From assembly GCA_037046615.1 (NCBI GenBank), contig JBAOHD010000008.1, forward strand, positions 434,001-498,000: DNA of 64,000 bases. Reading direction: 5' to 3'. Made by a program: the position numbers and the translations under genes. Origin of the DNA: Phosphoribacter sp037046615 (GTDB lineage: Bacteria; Actinomycetota; Actinomycetes; Actinomycetales; Dermatophilaceae). A model generated the notes under the pieces. It had not been told where the DNA came from and ran no database searches. It saw nothing but the letters and a program-made list of their open reading frames with translations. This document shows positions 38,270 through 46,503 of this stretch, piece after piece (position 1 is the stretch's first letter; each line of letters opens with the position of its first letter).

Positions 38270-39057
38270 GGTCGGCGAGCCGTCCCGCCGGCCGCCATGG
38301 CGTGCAGGAGGAGCCCTTGAGCCGTGCGCTCGTGGACGAGTTGCTCGTCCGGGGTGGCGGTCAGCGCAGCACGCAAGAGCGGTTTCAGAGCTCCGAGTGC
38401 AGGCTTGGGCGCCGCGAGCAACGCGGCGACGAAATCGTCGGTGGCGGCTTCCAGGTCAGCTCGCGGGACCGACAGGGAGGCCAGACCCAAGGCGACCGCC
38501 TCGGAGGCTCCAATGGCGCGGCCGGTCGCGCAGATCTCAAGGGCTCGGCCGTATCCCACGGCCTGGACGAGGGTCGACGTGCCGCCGAGATCGGGGATCA
38601 ACCCGAGGGCGATCTCCTTCATGGCCAACTGCACGTCGTCGGCGACCACTCGCACATCTGCCGCGAGTGCCAGCTGGAAGCCCGCTCCAATGGCGTGGCC
38701 TTGGATGGCGGCGACGACGACGGGACGGATCTGCCGCCACAGGGAAAACCCGTCCTGGAATGGTCCGATCATTTCCGTCATGGCCTCGGCGCTGGCCGCT
38801 GCGGCGGCGAGCATGTCGGGCTCACCCGGCATACCACCGGGCAGCAACAGAGCTCGGTTGAGGCCGGCGGAGAACGCCCTCCCCTCGGCGCGCAGGACGA
38901 CCACTCGGACGTCGTCGGTGACGGCGCGGGCCGTCGCGGCGAGTGCGGCCCACAACGACGGTGTCTGGGCGTTGAGCTGAGTGGGATTGCACAGCGTCAC
39001 GGTGAGCACGGGGCCGGCGAGGTCGCAGCGCAGCCCTGGATGAGTCGGGAAGGTCAC
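38266..39057 (-). CDS. Enoyl-CoA hydratase/isomerase family protein
   Basis: A 263-residue crotonase-fold protein. Oxyanion-hole segments are FSAGLNRALL and IQGHAIGAGFQLALAADVRV; the catalytic-region motif is KEIALGLIPDLGGTSTLVQA, where an Asp is present where many hydratases have Glu. ALGLASLSVPRADLEA follows. The substrate is unknown. The GTG at 39057 shares bases with the stop codon of the upstream lipoprotein gene (GTGA), a sign of translational coupling. An upstream start inside the lipoprotein gene is unlikely. Confidence 0.88.
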   Translation of the reverse strand: MTFPTHPGLRCDLAGPVLTVTLCNPTQLNAQTPSLWAALAATARAVTDDVRVVVLRAEGRAFSAGLNRALLLPGGMPGEPDMLAAAAASAEAMTEMIGPFQDGFSLWRQIRPVVVAAIQGHAIGAGFQLALAADVRVVADDVQLAMKEIALGLIPDLGGTSTLVQAVGYGRALEICATGRAIGASEAVALGLASLSVPRADLEAATDDFVAALLAAPKPALGALKPLLRAALTATPDEQLVHERTAQGLLLHAMAAGGTARRP

Positions 39058-40295
39058 CTCTGCAGCGTAACCGCGGCCGACCACAGCGCCGTGCGCCCTC
39101 CGGGGTCGGTCGTCACGGCATACCACGTCCCCTGGAACGTGCGGATGGTGGTGATCTTCCCCGGCGGAGGTGGGACTTCGCGCACCACGCCTGACGCGGT
39201 GACCACCATCGCGCGCGTGCGCTGATCACTGGGGGCAACGACGAGCCAGCCGTCCTCGATGGCCTGGGGCGGCGGCATACTCGCGCCGTCGGCGATGGTG
39301 AAGTCCGGCAGCCCGACCACGGCGTCAGAGCGATTGCCGGTGAGCCGCCAGGCCGCCAGCCTGTCGGCCGACACCCCGACGACCAGACAGTCGCGGGTCC
39401 CACATCCGACGTTGAGTGCCTCGCCGCGGGACCCTGGCATGTCGACCGACTCCCAGCCGTCGTTGCCATCGCGAGAGACCCAGGCGGCGGGGCGCTGGGC
39501 GACCCCGTCGCCCAGGTCGACCACCGAGCCCACGACGACAGCGGCGGGGCCTCGTGCAGCACCGGCGCGAGGCCCCACCAGGAGGGTGGAAGTGCTCGCC
39601 AATGGGGTCCCTTGAGGGTCCTGGCGGATCCATTCCCGCCCCACAGGCAGCCAGATGTCGGCGTCCAGACCCGCCCCCTTGCTCTCCCAACTTCCGAGGA
39701 GCATCGGTCCGGCATCCGTGGGGATGACCCCGAGCTGCTCACCGGCGCCCCAGCCGCCGAATGTCGAAAATACCTGCTCCTGCTCGCGCAACCCGCTTCC
39801 GTCGCCCCGCCAGACGCTCCACCGGACGTTGGAGTGCGCACCGCCTCGAGCCCCACCGACCGCGACGAGACCACCCTCTCGGGTCGCCTCGATGGACAGC
39901 CACGTGGCTTCCTCCCCGTAGGGACTGGCTGCGATGACGGGAAGAGCGATGGGACCCGAGCTCGTCAGGGCCACGAGCCCGGGCGCGCCGGTGGACTCGG
40001 GTGCCTCGGGTGACTGACTAGCGCGGGTGCCCACGAGCACACCGCCCTGGTATGCCGTGAGCGTCACCGGTGAGTGCCCGGCCGGGAGCCCGACGGGTGT
40101 CCACGTGATCGTCGCAGACGTTGTCATTGTGGCGGGAGGTGGGGAGGTCGACGAGTCCGGTGCGACGCACGCGCCGAGCGCGACGCTGAGGCATCCGAGC
40201 CAGCAGGTCCCGATGAGGAGGGCGCTGACGGCGCTGACGGCGCTGCGGGCGCTGACGGAGCTGCGGCGCCATCGCCTGCCCGTCGAGGACGCCAT
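39054..40295 (-). CDS. Putative lipoprotein of unknown function
   Basis: A 413-residue exported protein. The signal peptide has basic residues (GRRWRRSS), a hydrophobic core and a lipobox LSVALGAC with the lipidated Cys at about residue 43, followed by a Ser/Thr/Pro-rich linker. The rest shows repeating beta-type phrases (GGLVAVGGARGG, GWGAGEQLGVIPTDAGPMLL, AAWRLTGNRSDAVVGLPDF) compatible with a beta-propeller. No enzyme motif is seen. ATG at 40295 is preferred to a GTG 36 bases upstream. It heads the operon with the crotonase and the ABC exporter. Confidence 0.78.
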   Translation of the reverse strand: MASSTGRRWRRSSVSARSAVSAVSALLIGTCWLGCLSVALGACVAPDSSTSPPPATMTTSATITWTPVGLPAGHSPVTLTAYQGGVLVGTRASQSPEAPESTGAPGLVALTSSGPIALPVIAASPYGEEATWLSIEATREGGLVAVGGARGGAHSNVRWSVWRGDGSGLREQEQVFSTFGGWGAGEQLGVIPTDAGPMLLGSWESKGAGLDADIWLPVGREWIRQDPQGTPLASTSTLLVGPRAGAARGPAAVVVGSVVDLGDGVAQRPAAWVSRDGNDGWESVDMPGSRGEALNVGCGTRDCLVVGVSADRLAAWRLTGNRSDAVVGLPDFTIADGASMPPPQAIEDGWLVVAPSDQRTRAMVVTASGVVREVPPPPGKITTIRTFQGTWYAVTTDPGGRTALWSAAVTLQR

Positions 40296-40399
40296 GGCGC
40301 TCAGTATGCGCGCGCCACCCCACGGGTGCACCCCAAATTGAGTCGGTGACCTCGGGCACGCAAGGATGGGCGCAGTAGCCCCCGAAAGAAGGAGCCCCG

Positions 40400-41785
40400 G
40401 TGAGCACGGTCAAGCGTCACAAGATCCATCTCAGCGAGAACGAGATGCCGACTCGCTGGTACAACATCCTCCACGATCTGCCCACGCCGCCGCCGCCATA
40501 CCTGCACCCCGGGACTGGGCAGCCGGTGGGCCCTGACGACCTGAGCGCCCTCTTCCCGATGGACCTCATCGCCCAAGAAATGGCGACCGAGCAATACATC
40601 GACATCCCGCCGGAGGTCCTGGACGTCTACCGGCTGTGGCGCCCGTCGCCCCTCTACCGAGCACACCGTTTGGAGGCGGCGCTCGGCACGCCAGCGCACA
40701 TCTACTACAAGTACGAGGGGGTCTCGCCGGCGGGCTCACACAAGCCCAATACTTCTGTGCCGCAAGCTTTTTACAACGCCAAGGCGGGCATCAAGAAGCT
40801 GACGACCGAGACCGGCGCCGGGCAGTGGGGCACGTCGCTCGCCTTCGCGTGCGCACAGTTCGGCCTGGAGTGCGAGGTCTGGCAGGTCAAGGCGTCCTAC
40901 GACGGCAAGCCATATCGCCGGCTCATGATCGAGACCCTCGGAGGCACCGTGCACCCGTCGCCGTCCGACCTCACGGCGGCTGGCCGTGCGATCCTCGCCG
41001 AGCACCCGGACTCCCCCGGCTCGCTCGGCATCGCGATCAGCGAAGCCGTGGAGGTTGCCGCCCAGGACCCGACGATCAACTACGCCCTCGGCTCGGTCCT
41101 CAACCACGTGCTCATGCACCAGACGATCATCGGTGAGGAGGCGCTCAAGCAGTTCGCCAAGATTGAGGTCACTCCCGACCTCGTCATCGGCTGCACCGGC
41201 GGTGGCTCCAACTTCGCCGGCCTCGCTTTCCCCTTCCTGCGCGAGAAGCTGGCCGGCAAGATGTCGCCCGTCCTCCGCGGCGTTGAGCCGGCCTCCTGCC
41301 CTTCGCTGACCCAGGGCACCTACGCCTACGACTTCGGCGACACCGCTGGCATGACGCCGCTGATGAAGATGCACACCCTCGGGCACGACTTCATTCCCGA
41401 CCCGATCCACGCCGGGGGGTTGCGTTACCACGGGATGAGCCCGCTGCTGTCGCACATCTACGAGTCGGGTCTCATGGAAGCAGTCGCACGCAAGCAGAAG
41501 GAATGCTTCGACGCCGGAGTCCTCTTCGCCCGGTCCGAGGGCATCATCCCTGCACCCGAAGCAACCCACGCGATTGCCGAGGTCGTCTCCGAGGCTCGGG
41601 CGTGCATCGAGTCCGGGGAGGAGAAGGTCATCGTCATGGTGCTCTCCGGCCACGGTCACCTTGATCTGCCGGCCTACGGCGCCTACCTCGACGGATCGAT
41701 GACCGACCACTCCTATGAGGAGTCCGAGATTCGCGACGCCGTCGCGGAAGCCCTGACGCGCCTCCCAGCAATTCCCGGACAGTAG
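40400..41785 (+). CDS. TrpB2-type tryptophan synthase beta-like PLP enzyme
   Basis: A 461-residue PLP enzyme of the TrpB2 group. The PLP lysine is Lys115 in AGSHKPNTSVPQAFYNAKAG; the phosphate-binding loop is GCTGGGSNFAGLAFP; LFPMDLIAQEMATEQYIDIP and RPSPLYRAHRLEAALGTPAH are typical of TrpB2 and absent from TrpB1. It carries out indole-plus-serine condensation, often independent of TrpA. No trpA, trpC or other tryptophan gene is adjacent. GTG at 40400 follows AAGGAG. No dispersed octamer occurs in this gene. Confidence 0.93.
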   Translation: MSTVKRHKIHLSENEMPTRWYNILHDLPTPPPPYLHPGTGQPVGPDDLSALFPMDLIAQEMATEQYIDIPPEVLDVYRLWRPSPLYRAHRLEAALGTPAHIYYKYEGVSPAGSHKPNTSVPQAFYNAKAGIKKLTTETGAGQWGTSLAFACAQFGLECEVWQVKASYDGKPYRRLMIETLGGTVHPSPSDLTAAGRAILAEHPDSPGSLGIAISEAVEVAAQDPTINYALGSVLNHVLMHQTIIGEEALKQFAKIEVTPDLVIGCTGGGSNFAGLAFPFLREKLAGKMSPVLRGVEPASCPSLTQGTYAYDFGDTAGMTPLMKMHTLGHDFIPDPIHAGGLRYHGMSPLLSHIYESGLMEAVARKQKECFDAGVLFARSEGIIPAPEATHAIAEVVSEARACIESGEEKVIVMVLSGHGHLDLPAYGAYLDGSMTDHSYEESEIRDAVAEALTRLPAIPGQ

Positions 41786-41877
41786 GGTCCTCCGTCGCCT
41801 GGGGCACCGCAGCCGCGGAGGGGTCGAGACGCAGCCAACATGAAACTCCTGCCCGATGAACTTTACGTTTCTCCCGG

Positions 41878-42444
41878 TCAGGGTCGCGTTCGACCATTTA
41901 CGGCCGCCTGAAGTGCACGGATAGCCTCACCGACCACACCCTTGTTGAGCCGTCCTTCGGCGAGAGGCCCGGCGCCATCTGTGCCCAATGCTGGTAGGAG
42001 GCTGAGCGCGTTGGCCACGTCGGGACTCATTAGCTCGACCTGCTTTTGGACCTCGGCGAGAACTTCCACGTCGGCGCCTTGACCGTCGGGCGACTCCCGG
42101 GCCAAGATGCGCGCCTTGACGGCATATCCGGCGGCACCGAGTGCGTGGGCACCCATGTGCGCGACCGCGGCAGCCTGTTCGGCAGAGTAGGCTGCCGCCG
42201 TCGCAGCCGGAGTGGGGGCCTCTCGAGCGCCGGCTCCGGCGGCACCTCCACGCCGTCGAACGGCATCGGCCACCGCAACTCCTCCCCGGGCGAAAGCGCG
42301 TGTCTGATCGATTGCCGCGCGCACCCGCGAGTCGTCCGGCGAGGCATCCTCAAAGATGGCCAGGACTGAGGCGGCACAATCGGCCGCCCACCAAGCCACG
42401 ACTCGGCGATCCTCAAGGCTCAATGTCTGCGGGGATCCGCTCAT
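41878..42444 (-). CDS. Imm5-like putative immunity protein
   Basis: A 188-residue all-helical protein: WWAADCAASVLAIFEDASPD, SRVRAAIDQTRAFARG and AVAHMGAHALGAAGYAVKAR reproduce the Ala-rich pattern and the conserved Trp-Ala-Ala-x-Cys and His residues of Imm5 immunity proteins. These protect against polymorphic toxins, but no toxin gene is next to it, so it may be an orphan or have another role. It is convergent with trpB2 (92 bases between stops) at the left border of the accessory block. Confidence 0.72.
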   Translation of the reverse strand: MSGSPQTLSLEDRRVVAWWAADCAASVLAIFEDASPDDSRVRAAIDQTRAFARGGVAVADAVRRRGGAAGAGAREAPTPAATAAAYSAEQAAAVAHMGAHALGAAGYAVKARILARESPDGQGADVEVLAEVQKQVELMSPDVANALSLLPALGTDGAGPLAEGRLNKGVVGEAIRALQAAVNGRTRP

Positions 42445-42528
42445 CCCGTGACAGTAGCGGTCACGAGGGAACGCACTCGGAAGACCTCACTGAGGAGGCC
42501 GGGGCTCACATGGGCCGAGTTCTGCACA

Positions 42529-42783
42529 CTACCCCGCAAACGGGCGAGTCATGCCGACGGCGTTGTCCATGAGGCCCTGATACAGGGTCTCTATGAGGTC
42601 GGCCGCGGTGACTCAGGTGACCTCGTGGTCGGCGATAACGGCGGCGTGCGCTAGAGGGATCAGGGTGTGGGACTCGCCGGTGCCGGCCGGGTCGATGAGC
42701 GCGAGGTTCCTCTTCGCGGCGATCCACTCCAGAGAAGTAGATAGCTCCGAGGCCCACACCTGCCCCGCGCCACGGAACCGCTT
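42529..42783 (-). pseudogene. IS21-family IstB-like ATPase remnant
   Basis: On the minus strand one frame reads SLEWIAAKRNLALIDPAGTG, ESHTLIPLAHAAVIADHEVT, a stop, then VTAADLIETLYQGLMDNAVG before another stop. This is the centre of IstB, the helper ATPase of IS21 elements. The Walker A should be GPAGTGKSH; here it is DPAGTGESH, with Lys replaced by Glu, so it is inactive even apart from the internal stop. No istA or terminal repeats are seen. It is an old remnant upstream of the Imm5-like gene. Confidence 0.75.
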
Positions 42784-42806
42784 AGCCGGGCGCCCGACCC
42801 GCGCTC

Positions 42807-43373
42807 CTAGCTTGCACGGGAGTCGGCGGCAGCGTCGTTGCTTGGCCGGTCCATGCGCATGAGGTAGTGCAGGGGATCGTCGATCGGGTTTTCAGGCGCG
42901 CATGCGCCAGCGCCCACCCGCCTGAAGCCCACCTTCTCCAGCGCTCGCCAGGAGGCCGTGTTGGCGGCGACCACGCTGACCAGGATCGCGGGCGACTGAG
43001 GCAGGTCGCGCCTGGTGCGCTCGACCATCGCAGCCAACATCGCTGAGCCCGTCCCCTGGCCTCGGGCCCCACCGAGGAGGTAGTCGAGGGTAGCCGCGCC
43101 CTCGGGGACGTTGCCGAGCAGCCGGAAGTCGCGGAGGTTCTCCTCGCAATCCGCCACTAGAGATCGCTGCACGAGCCCAACGGGGTAGCCGTGATGCAGG
43201 GCAATCCAGTCTTCGTTCGGCTCACCGCCGTCAATGCTTGGGCCGAAATCCCGCTCCAGGGCCTCTTCGGACCACTCGTGCATCCACCACCGTTCGACCT
43301 CTGGCTGACTCGGCCATCCCGAGACCAAGGGGAAGTCGTCCCGAGTCAATCGGCGGAAGTCCCAAGCGTCCAC
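42807..43373 (-). CDS. GNAT acetyltransferase, AAC(6')-like
   Basis: A 188-residue GNAT enzyme with FRRLTRDDFPLVSGWPSQPE, VERWWMHEW, DWIALHHGYPVGLVQRSLVA, the acetyl-CoA loop GARGQGTGSAMLAAMV and NTASWRALEKVGFRRVGAGA. The spacing follows the aminoglycoside 6'-N-acetyltransferase/siderophore-type family. Whether it acts on aminoglycosides cannot be told from sequence. GTG at 43373 (GGAG upstream) is preferred; a TTG 36 bases earlier would lengthen it to 200 residues. It lies in the accessory block between the istB remnant and the split HNH gene. Confidence 0.82.
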   Translation of the reverse strand: MDAWDFRRLTRDDFPLVSGWPSQPEVERWWMHEWSEEALERDFGPSIDGGEPNEDWIALHHGYPVGLVQRSLVADCEENLRDFRLLGNVPEGAATLDYLLGGARGQGTGSAMLAAMVERTRRDLPQSPAILVSVVAANTASWRALEKVGFRRVGAGACAPENPIDDPLHYLMRMDRPSNDAAADSRAS

Positions 43374-43746
43374 GAACCCATGCTCCGCTGGTCTGGCGCG
43401 AGGGCGCAACCCCTCTCGCCTGCGGGGCGTCGCCCGACGAGTGTTCAGGTGGCTGATCGCACACGACCACGGGCGCAGCCTCCTTCATCACTCCCTGCAC
43501 CTCGGCAACGTGATGGGTGCCCTGGCCCTCGGGTCGGAGGGGTAGTGACCTGCGGAGATGGAGTGCTCCACATCCTGCGCGACTGCTGAATGGCAGGCAG
43601 AGGCGTGCGGAGCATGCACGAGTTCGTGCAAGCTCCGCTGCATCTCAACACCACCACGTAAGTCGATCGCTGGCGACAGTACTTGCCGATAACGATCTGT
43701 CACACTGATGATTGCGTCCTGATTAGTACTGGTGTACTATTGAGGC
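43374..43746. other. Gene-free stretch upstream of the DUF222-HNH gene
   Basis: No convincing gene is seen in these 370 bases. A minus-strand frame of 71 codons (43488-43703, starting MTDRYRQVLSPAIDLRGG) is open but has no recognisable family and no Shine-Dalgarno. The right end is richer in A+T and holds the promoter described at 43712-43740. Confidence 0.5.
43712..43740 (+). promoter_or_regulatory. Promoter of the DUF222-HNH gene, probably leaderless
   Basis: TTGCGT at 43712 and TACTAT at 43735 are separated by 17 bases and resemble -35 and -10 boxes. The predicted start of transcription falls at about 43747, the A of the ATG, so the message may be leaderless. The -10 overlaps a 6-4-6 inverted repeat (TAGTAC-TGGT-GTACTA, 43724-43739), a possible operator. 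Confidence 0.5.
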
Positions 43747-45008
43747 ATGGCAAGCGAGGCATCGGAGCGGGCGGGGTCAGGGTTGGCCCTCGACGCTGTC
43801 GTGCGCACCGATGACGCTGTCGATGGCGGTCATGGTGGTGGTGCTGGGTCGGTGGGTGTGGTGGGTGAGTTTGTGTCGTGGTTGGCGGGGGTGGATGGCG
43901 CTGGCCTGGCTGATGACGTGCGGGTGGATCTGATCGGGGTGTTGGAGGCGGTGAAGGGGGCGGCGGCTGCGGCGCAGGCGCGGGTGACTGCCCGGTTTGC
44001 GCACTCGCAGCGGGCTGTGCATGTGGCGCGGGGCGGGAAGGTCAGTGAAGCTGCCCGCAGTGTCGGGTCGCAGGTGGCGTTGGCTCGTCGTGACAGTCCG
44101 TCACGGGGTGATCAGCATGTCGGGTTTGCTCGTGCTCTGGTGCAGGAGATGCCCGCGACGTTGGCGGCGTTGACCTCCGGTGTGATCAGTGAATACCGGG
44201 CCGCCCTGGTGGTGCGGGAGACTGCCTGCTTGACCCGGGAGCAGCGGGGATTGGTGGATGCGCGGTTGGCTCCGGATTTGGCGTTGTTGGGCAACCGGTC
44301 TTTGGCTGCTGCGGCGCGGCGGGTCGCTGCCGAGGTGGACGCGGCTGCGGTGGTGGCCCGGATGGACCGGGCGGTGGCGTCGCGGCGGGTCACGGTGCGT
44401 CCGGCGCCGGATGGGATGGCGTGGTTGACGTTCCTGGCCCCGTTGACCGACGCTGTCGGGGCGTATGCCGCCCTGGACCGCCTCGCCAAGACCACCCACG
44501 CCACCACGACGACCTCTCCTGCCCCCCCCGCAGACACCTCACCCGACGCCGTCTCCACCGCGGACGCTGTGGCGGAGGTCGTCGCGGATTCGCGGACCCG
44601 GGGGCAGCTCATGGTTGACCTGGGATTGGACCGCATCCTCGGCCGCACCCCCGGCACCCTCGGGACGGGCGGCACTCCCGGCACGGGCGGCACGAGCGGC
44701 ACGACCGGTACGGGCGGTATGAGCGGTATGAGCGGTATGAGCGGTGTCACGGGTGGCAGCGGCTTTGGTGGGCGGGTTGATGTTGAGGTGTGCCTGGTGA
44801 TGACCCCGGACACGCTGCTGGCCGGGGGCAGCGATCCAGCTCACCTGCCTGGGTATGGCCCGATCCCCGCACCGGTCGCTCGGGCTGTGGTCGCTGACGC
44901 GGACCGGGTATGGATCAGACGCCTGTTCACGAGCCCGACCGGTCGGGACCTGGTCGGGTTGGACTCCCGGCGCCGGTTCTTCGATTGTGGTCTTCGACGG
45001 GTGCTGGG
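43747..45008 (+). pseudogene. DUF222/HNH endonuclease, N-terminal part (split by IS elements)
   Basis: The first 420 codons encode the DUF222 domain of the actinobacterial DUF222-HNH family (LIGVLEAVKGAAAAAQARVT, ISEYRAALVVRETACLT, RVTVRPAPDGMAWLTFLAPL), a Gly/Thr/Met repeat region (44653-44750), and the lead into the HNH nuclease (GRDLVGLDSRRRFFDCGLRR). At 45009 an IS256-family element interrupts it. The rest of the HNH domain continues at 47784 and 49159 in a compatible frame. The family is multicopy in actinobacteria and linked to 13E12-type repeats; its role is uncertain. Confidence 0.85.
44653..44750 (+). repeat. Coding 9-bp repeats in the DUF222 gene
   Basis: Repeated GGC/GGT-ACx-xGC units encode Gly-Thr-Gly/Ser and end in three exact copies of GGTATGAGC (Met-Ser-Gly). 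The copy number is probably variable between strains. It sits between the DUF222 and HNH domains, as a flexible linker. Confidence 0.75.
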
Positions 45009-45061
45009 GGGTATCAGATGGTCTGTGTAAGGGGGCGGTCTCTATCTGAAGGAGATTGACT

Positions 45062-45182
45062 GTGAGCATGACCAAGGCGAAGAAGAGTGATGGGCGGGAG
45101 TCTGAGGCTCGCCGGCTGCGTCGTGAGTTGTTCACCGACGAGATGCTGGACCAGCTGATGGCTGCCACCGACGAGCGTGGCC
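45062..45182 (+). pseudogene. IS256-family transposase, 5' fragment
   Basis: GTG at 45062 follows AAGGAG by 7 bases. The 40 codons read MSMTKAKKSDGRESEARRLR and end FTDEMLDQLMAATDERGL before the IS3 copy enters at 45183. The next expected residues, SLTGEGGFLPEM, resume at 46504 in the matching frame, proving that this is one gene split by insertion. Confidence 0.85.
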
Positions 45183-45227
45183 TGAGGTTCCCCCCGAAGC
45201 GTGGAGGCATCGACAATGAGGATTGCG

Positions 45228-45524
45228 ATGTCAGAGAAGAGAATGAGGTACGACCGGGAGTTCCGTGAGGGGGCTGTGCGGATCGTCGAGGAGACCAAGA
45301 AGCCGATCGCTGCCAGGTCGCGCGCGACCTGGGCGTGAACGAGGGAACGCTGGGTAACTGGGTTGCCAACGCGCCCGCGAGGAGCGCGAGGGCCGCGGCG
45401 AACTGTCGCCCGGCGGACTGTGGATGAGTTGAAGCGGCTGCGCGCGGAGAACGCCGAGTTGCGGATGGAGCGTGATGTCCTCAAGCGATCCGTGGTCCTG
45501 TGGGTGAAGGAGGCGACGAAGTGA
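45228..45524 (+). pseudogene. IS3 copy A orfA (transposase HTH subunit), frameshifted
   Basis: It begins MSEKRMRYDREFREGAVRIV and continues, after a shift near 45312, with VARDLGVNEGTLGNWVA, then LKRLRAENAELRMERDVLKR and a stop that overlaps orfB as GTGA. This is the usual HTH plus leucine-zipper OrfA. At least two one- or two-base indels break the frame. The family normally makes OrfAB by programmed -1 frameshifting, but the breaks seen here are upstream of that site and not of that kind. Confidence 0.8.
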
Positions 45525-46469
45525 GCGTGGCACGCTTCGTGGTCGACCAGAGGACCAAGTACGCAGGTGCCCGTCGCGTTCACCTGTGCCTCGTGCTGGG
45601 GCTGTCGATCTCGTGGTTCTACAAGTGGTGGCATCGAGCCGCTATCGCTAACGCGCCTGTACACCAAGCGGGACCTGCGCCGGGACACCATCGACCGGGC
45701 GGTGAAGGTCATGTTCGACAAGCACCGCGGGTTGCACGGCTCGCCGAGGCTGGTGCTCGGACTTGCGCGATGACGGGTGGACGCGTCAGCGAGAAGACGG
45801 TCGCGAACTCGATGCGCCGGCAAGGGTCTGATCGCCCGGAAGATCAAGCGCCGCAATGGATTAACGCAAGCAGGACAAGTCGAAGGTACCGTTCCCGGAC
45901 CTGATCCGGCGCGACTTCACCGCGGACGCCCCGAACCGGCGCTGGGTCGGGGATATCACCGAGATCCCGACCGCGGCCGGGAAGCTGTACCTGGCCACCG
46001 TGATCGACCTGTTTTCCCGCCGGCTGCTCGGGGCCGCGACCACGCGCTGCACCCGGACGCGGAACTGGCCAAGGCCGCGATCACCATGGCCGTGACCGTC
46101 CGCGGCGGGAGGGACGCGATCTGGCGGGAGGAGGAATCCGAGCGGGTCATCTTCCACAGCGGACCGCGGCAGCGACCTATACGGCGGATCTGTTCACCAC
46201 GCGCCTGCCGCAGAGCTCGGGATCCGCCAGTCCATGGGCCGGGTCGGGCTCGTGTTTCGATAATAGCTGCCGCGGAGGCGTTTTTCTCCAGCCTGGAGTG
46301 GGAAGTTCTCTCCCGCAACGAGTTCCAAAGCACCACCGAGGCCGCTACAGTGGTTATCGGACTGGTGCTGGAACTTCTACAACACCGACCCGCCGCCACA
46401 GCGCCGCATGCGATGATGTCACCTGTCGACTACGAAAACGCTGCCCTCACCCCGAGAGCAGCCGCCTAA
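45521..46469 (+). pseudogene. IS3 copy A orfB (integrase-type transposase), frameshifted
   Basis: The rve-type catalytic core is recognisable in pieces: ISWFYKWW near the start, then LYTKRDLRRDTIDRAVKVMF, RRWVGDITEIPTAAGKLYL (first Asp), the region of the second Asp after ERVIFHS, and AEAFFSSLEWEVLSRNEFQS (Glu). Breaks lie at several places between 45610 and 46340. It ends LTPRAAA with a TAA at 46469. Copy B has the same gene with fewer changes. Confidence 0.8.
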
Positions 46470-46503
46470 GAGACAACCTCCACGATTCGGGGGGAACCAC
46501 ACC

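Larger units (their letters stand above)
45183..46501 (+). mobile_element. IS3-family insertion sequence, copy A (inside the IS256 element)
   Basis: About 1,319 bp, bounded by TG...CA ends with 25-base inverted repeats matching at 23 positions (TGAGGTTCCCCCCGAAGCG at the left; right end TGTGGTTCCCCCCGAATCG when reversed). It encodes orfA and orfB in the IS3 layout. Target duplication is at most CC, or GCC with one mismatch. Copy B at 47851 has the same ends and is clearly homologous. Copy A has more frame breaks in orfB. Confidence 0.88.

Noticed and set aside
43488..43703. Small minus-strand gene of 71 codons
   Set aside because: No homology pattern, no Shine-Dalgarno, and open frames of this length are common by chance at this G+C content.
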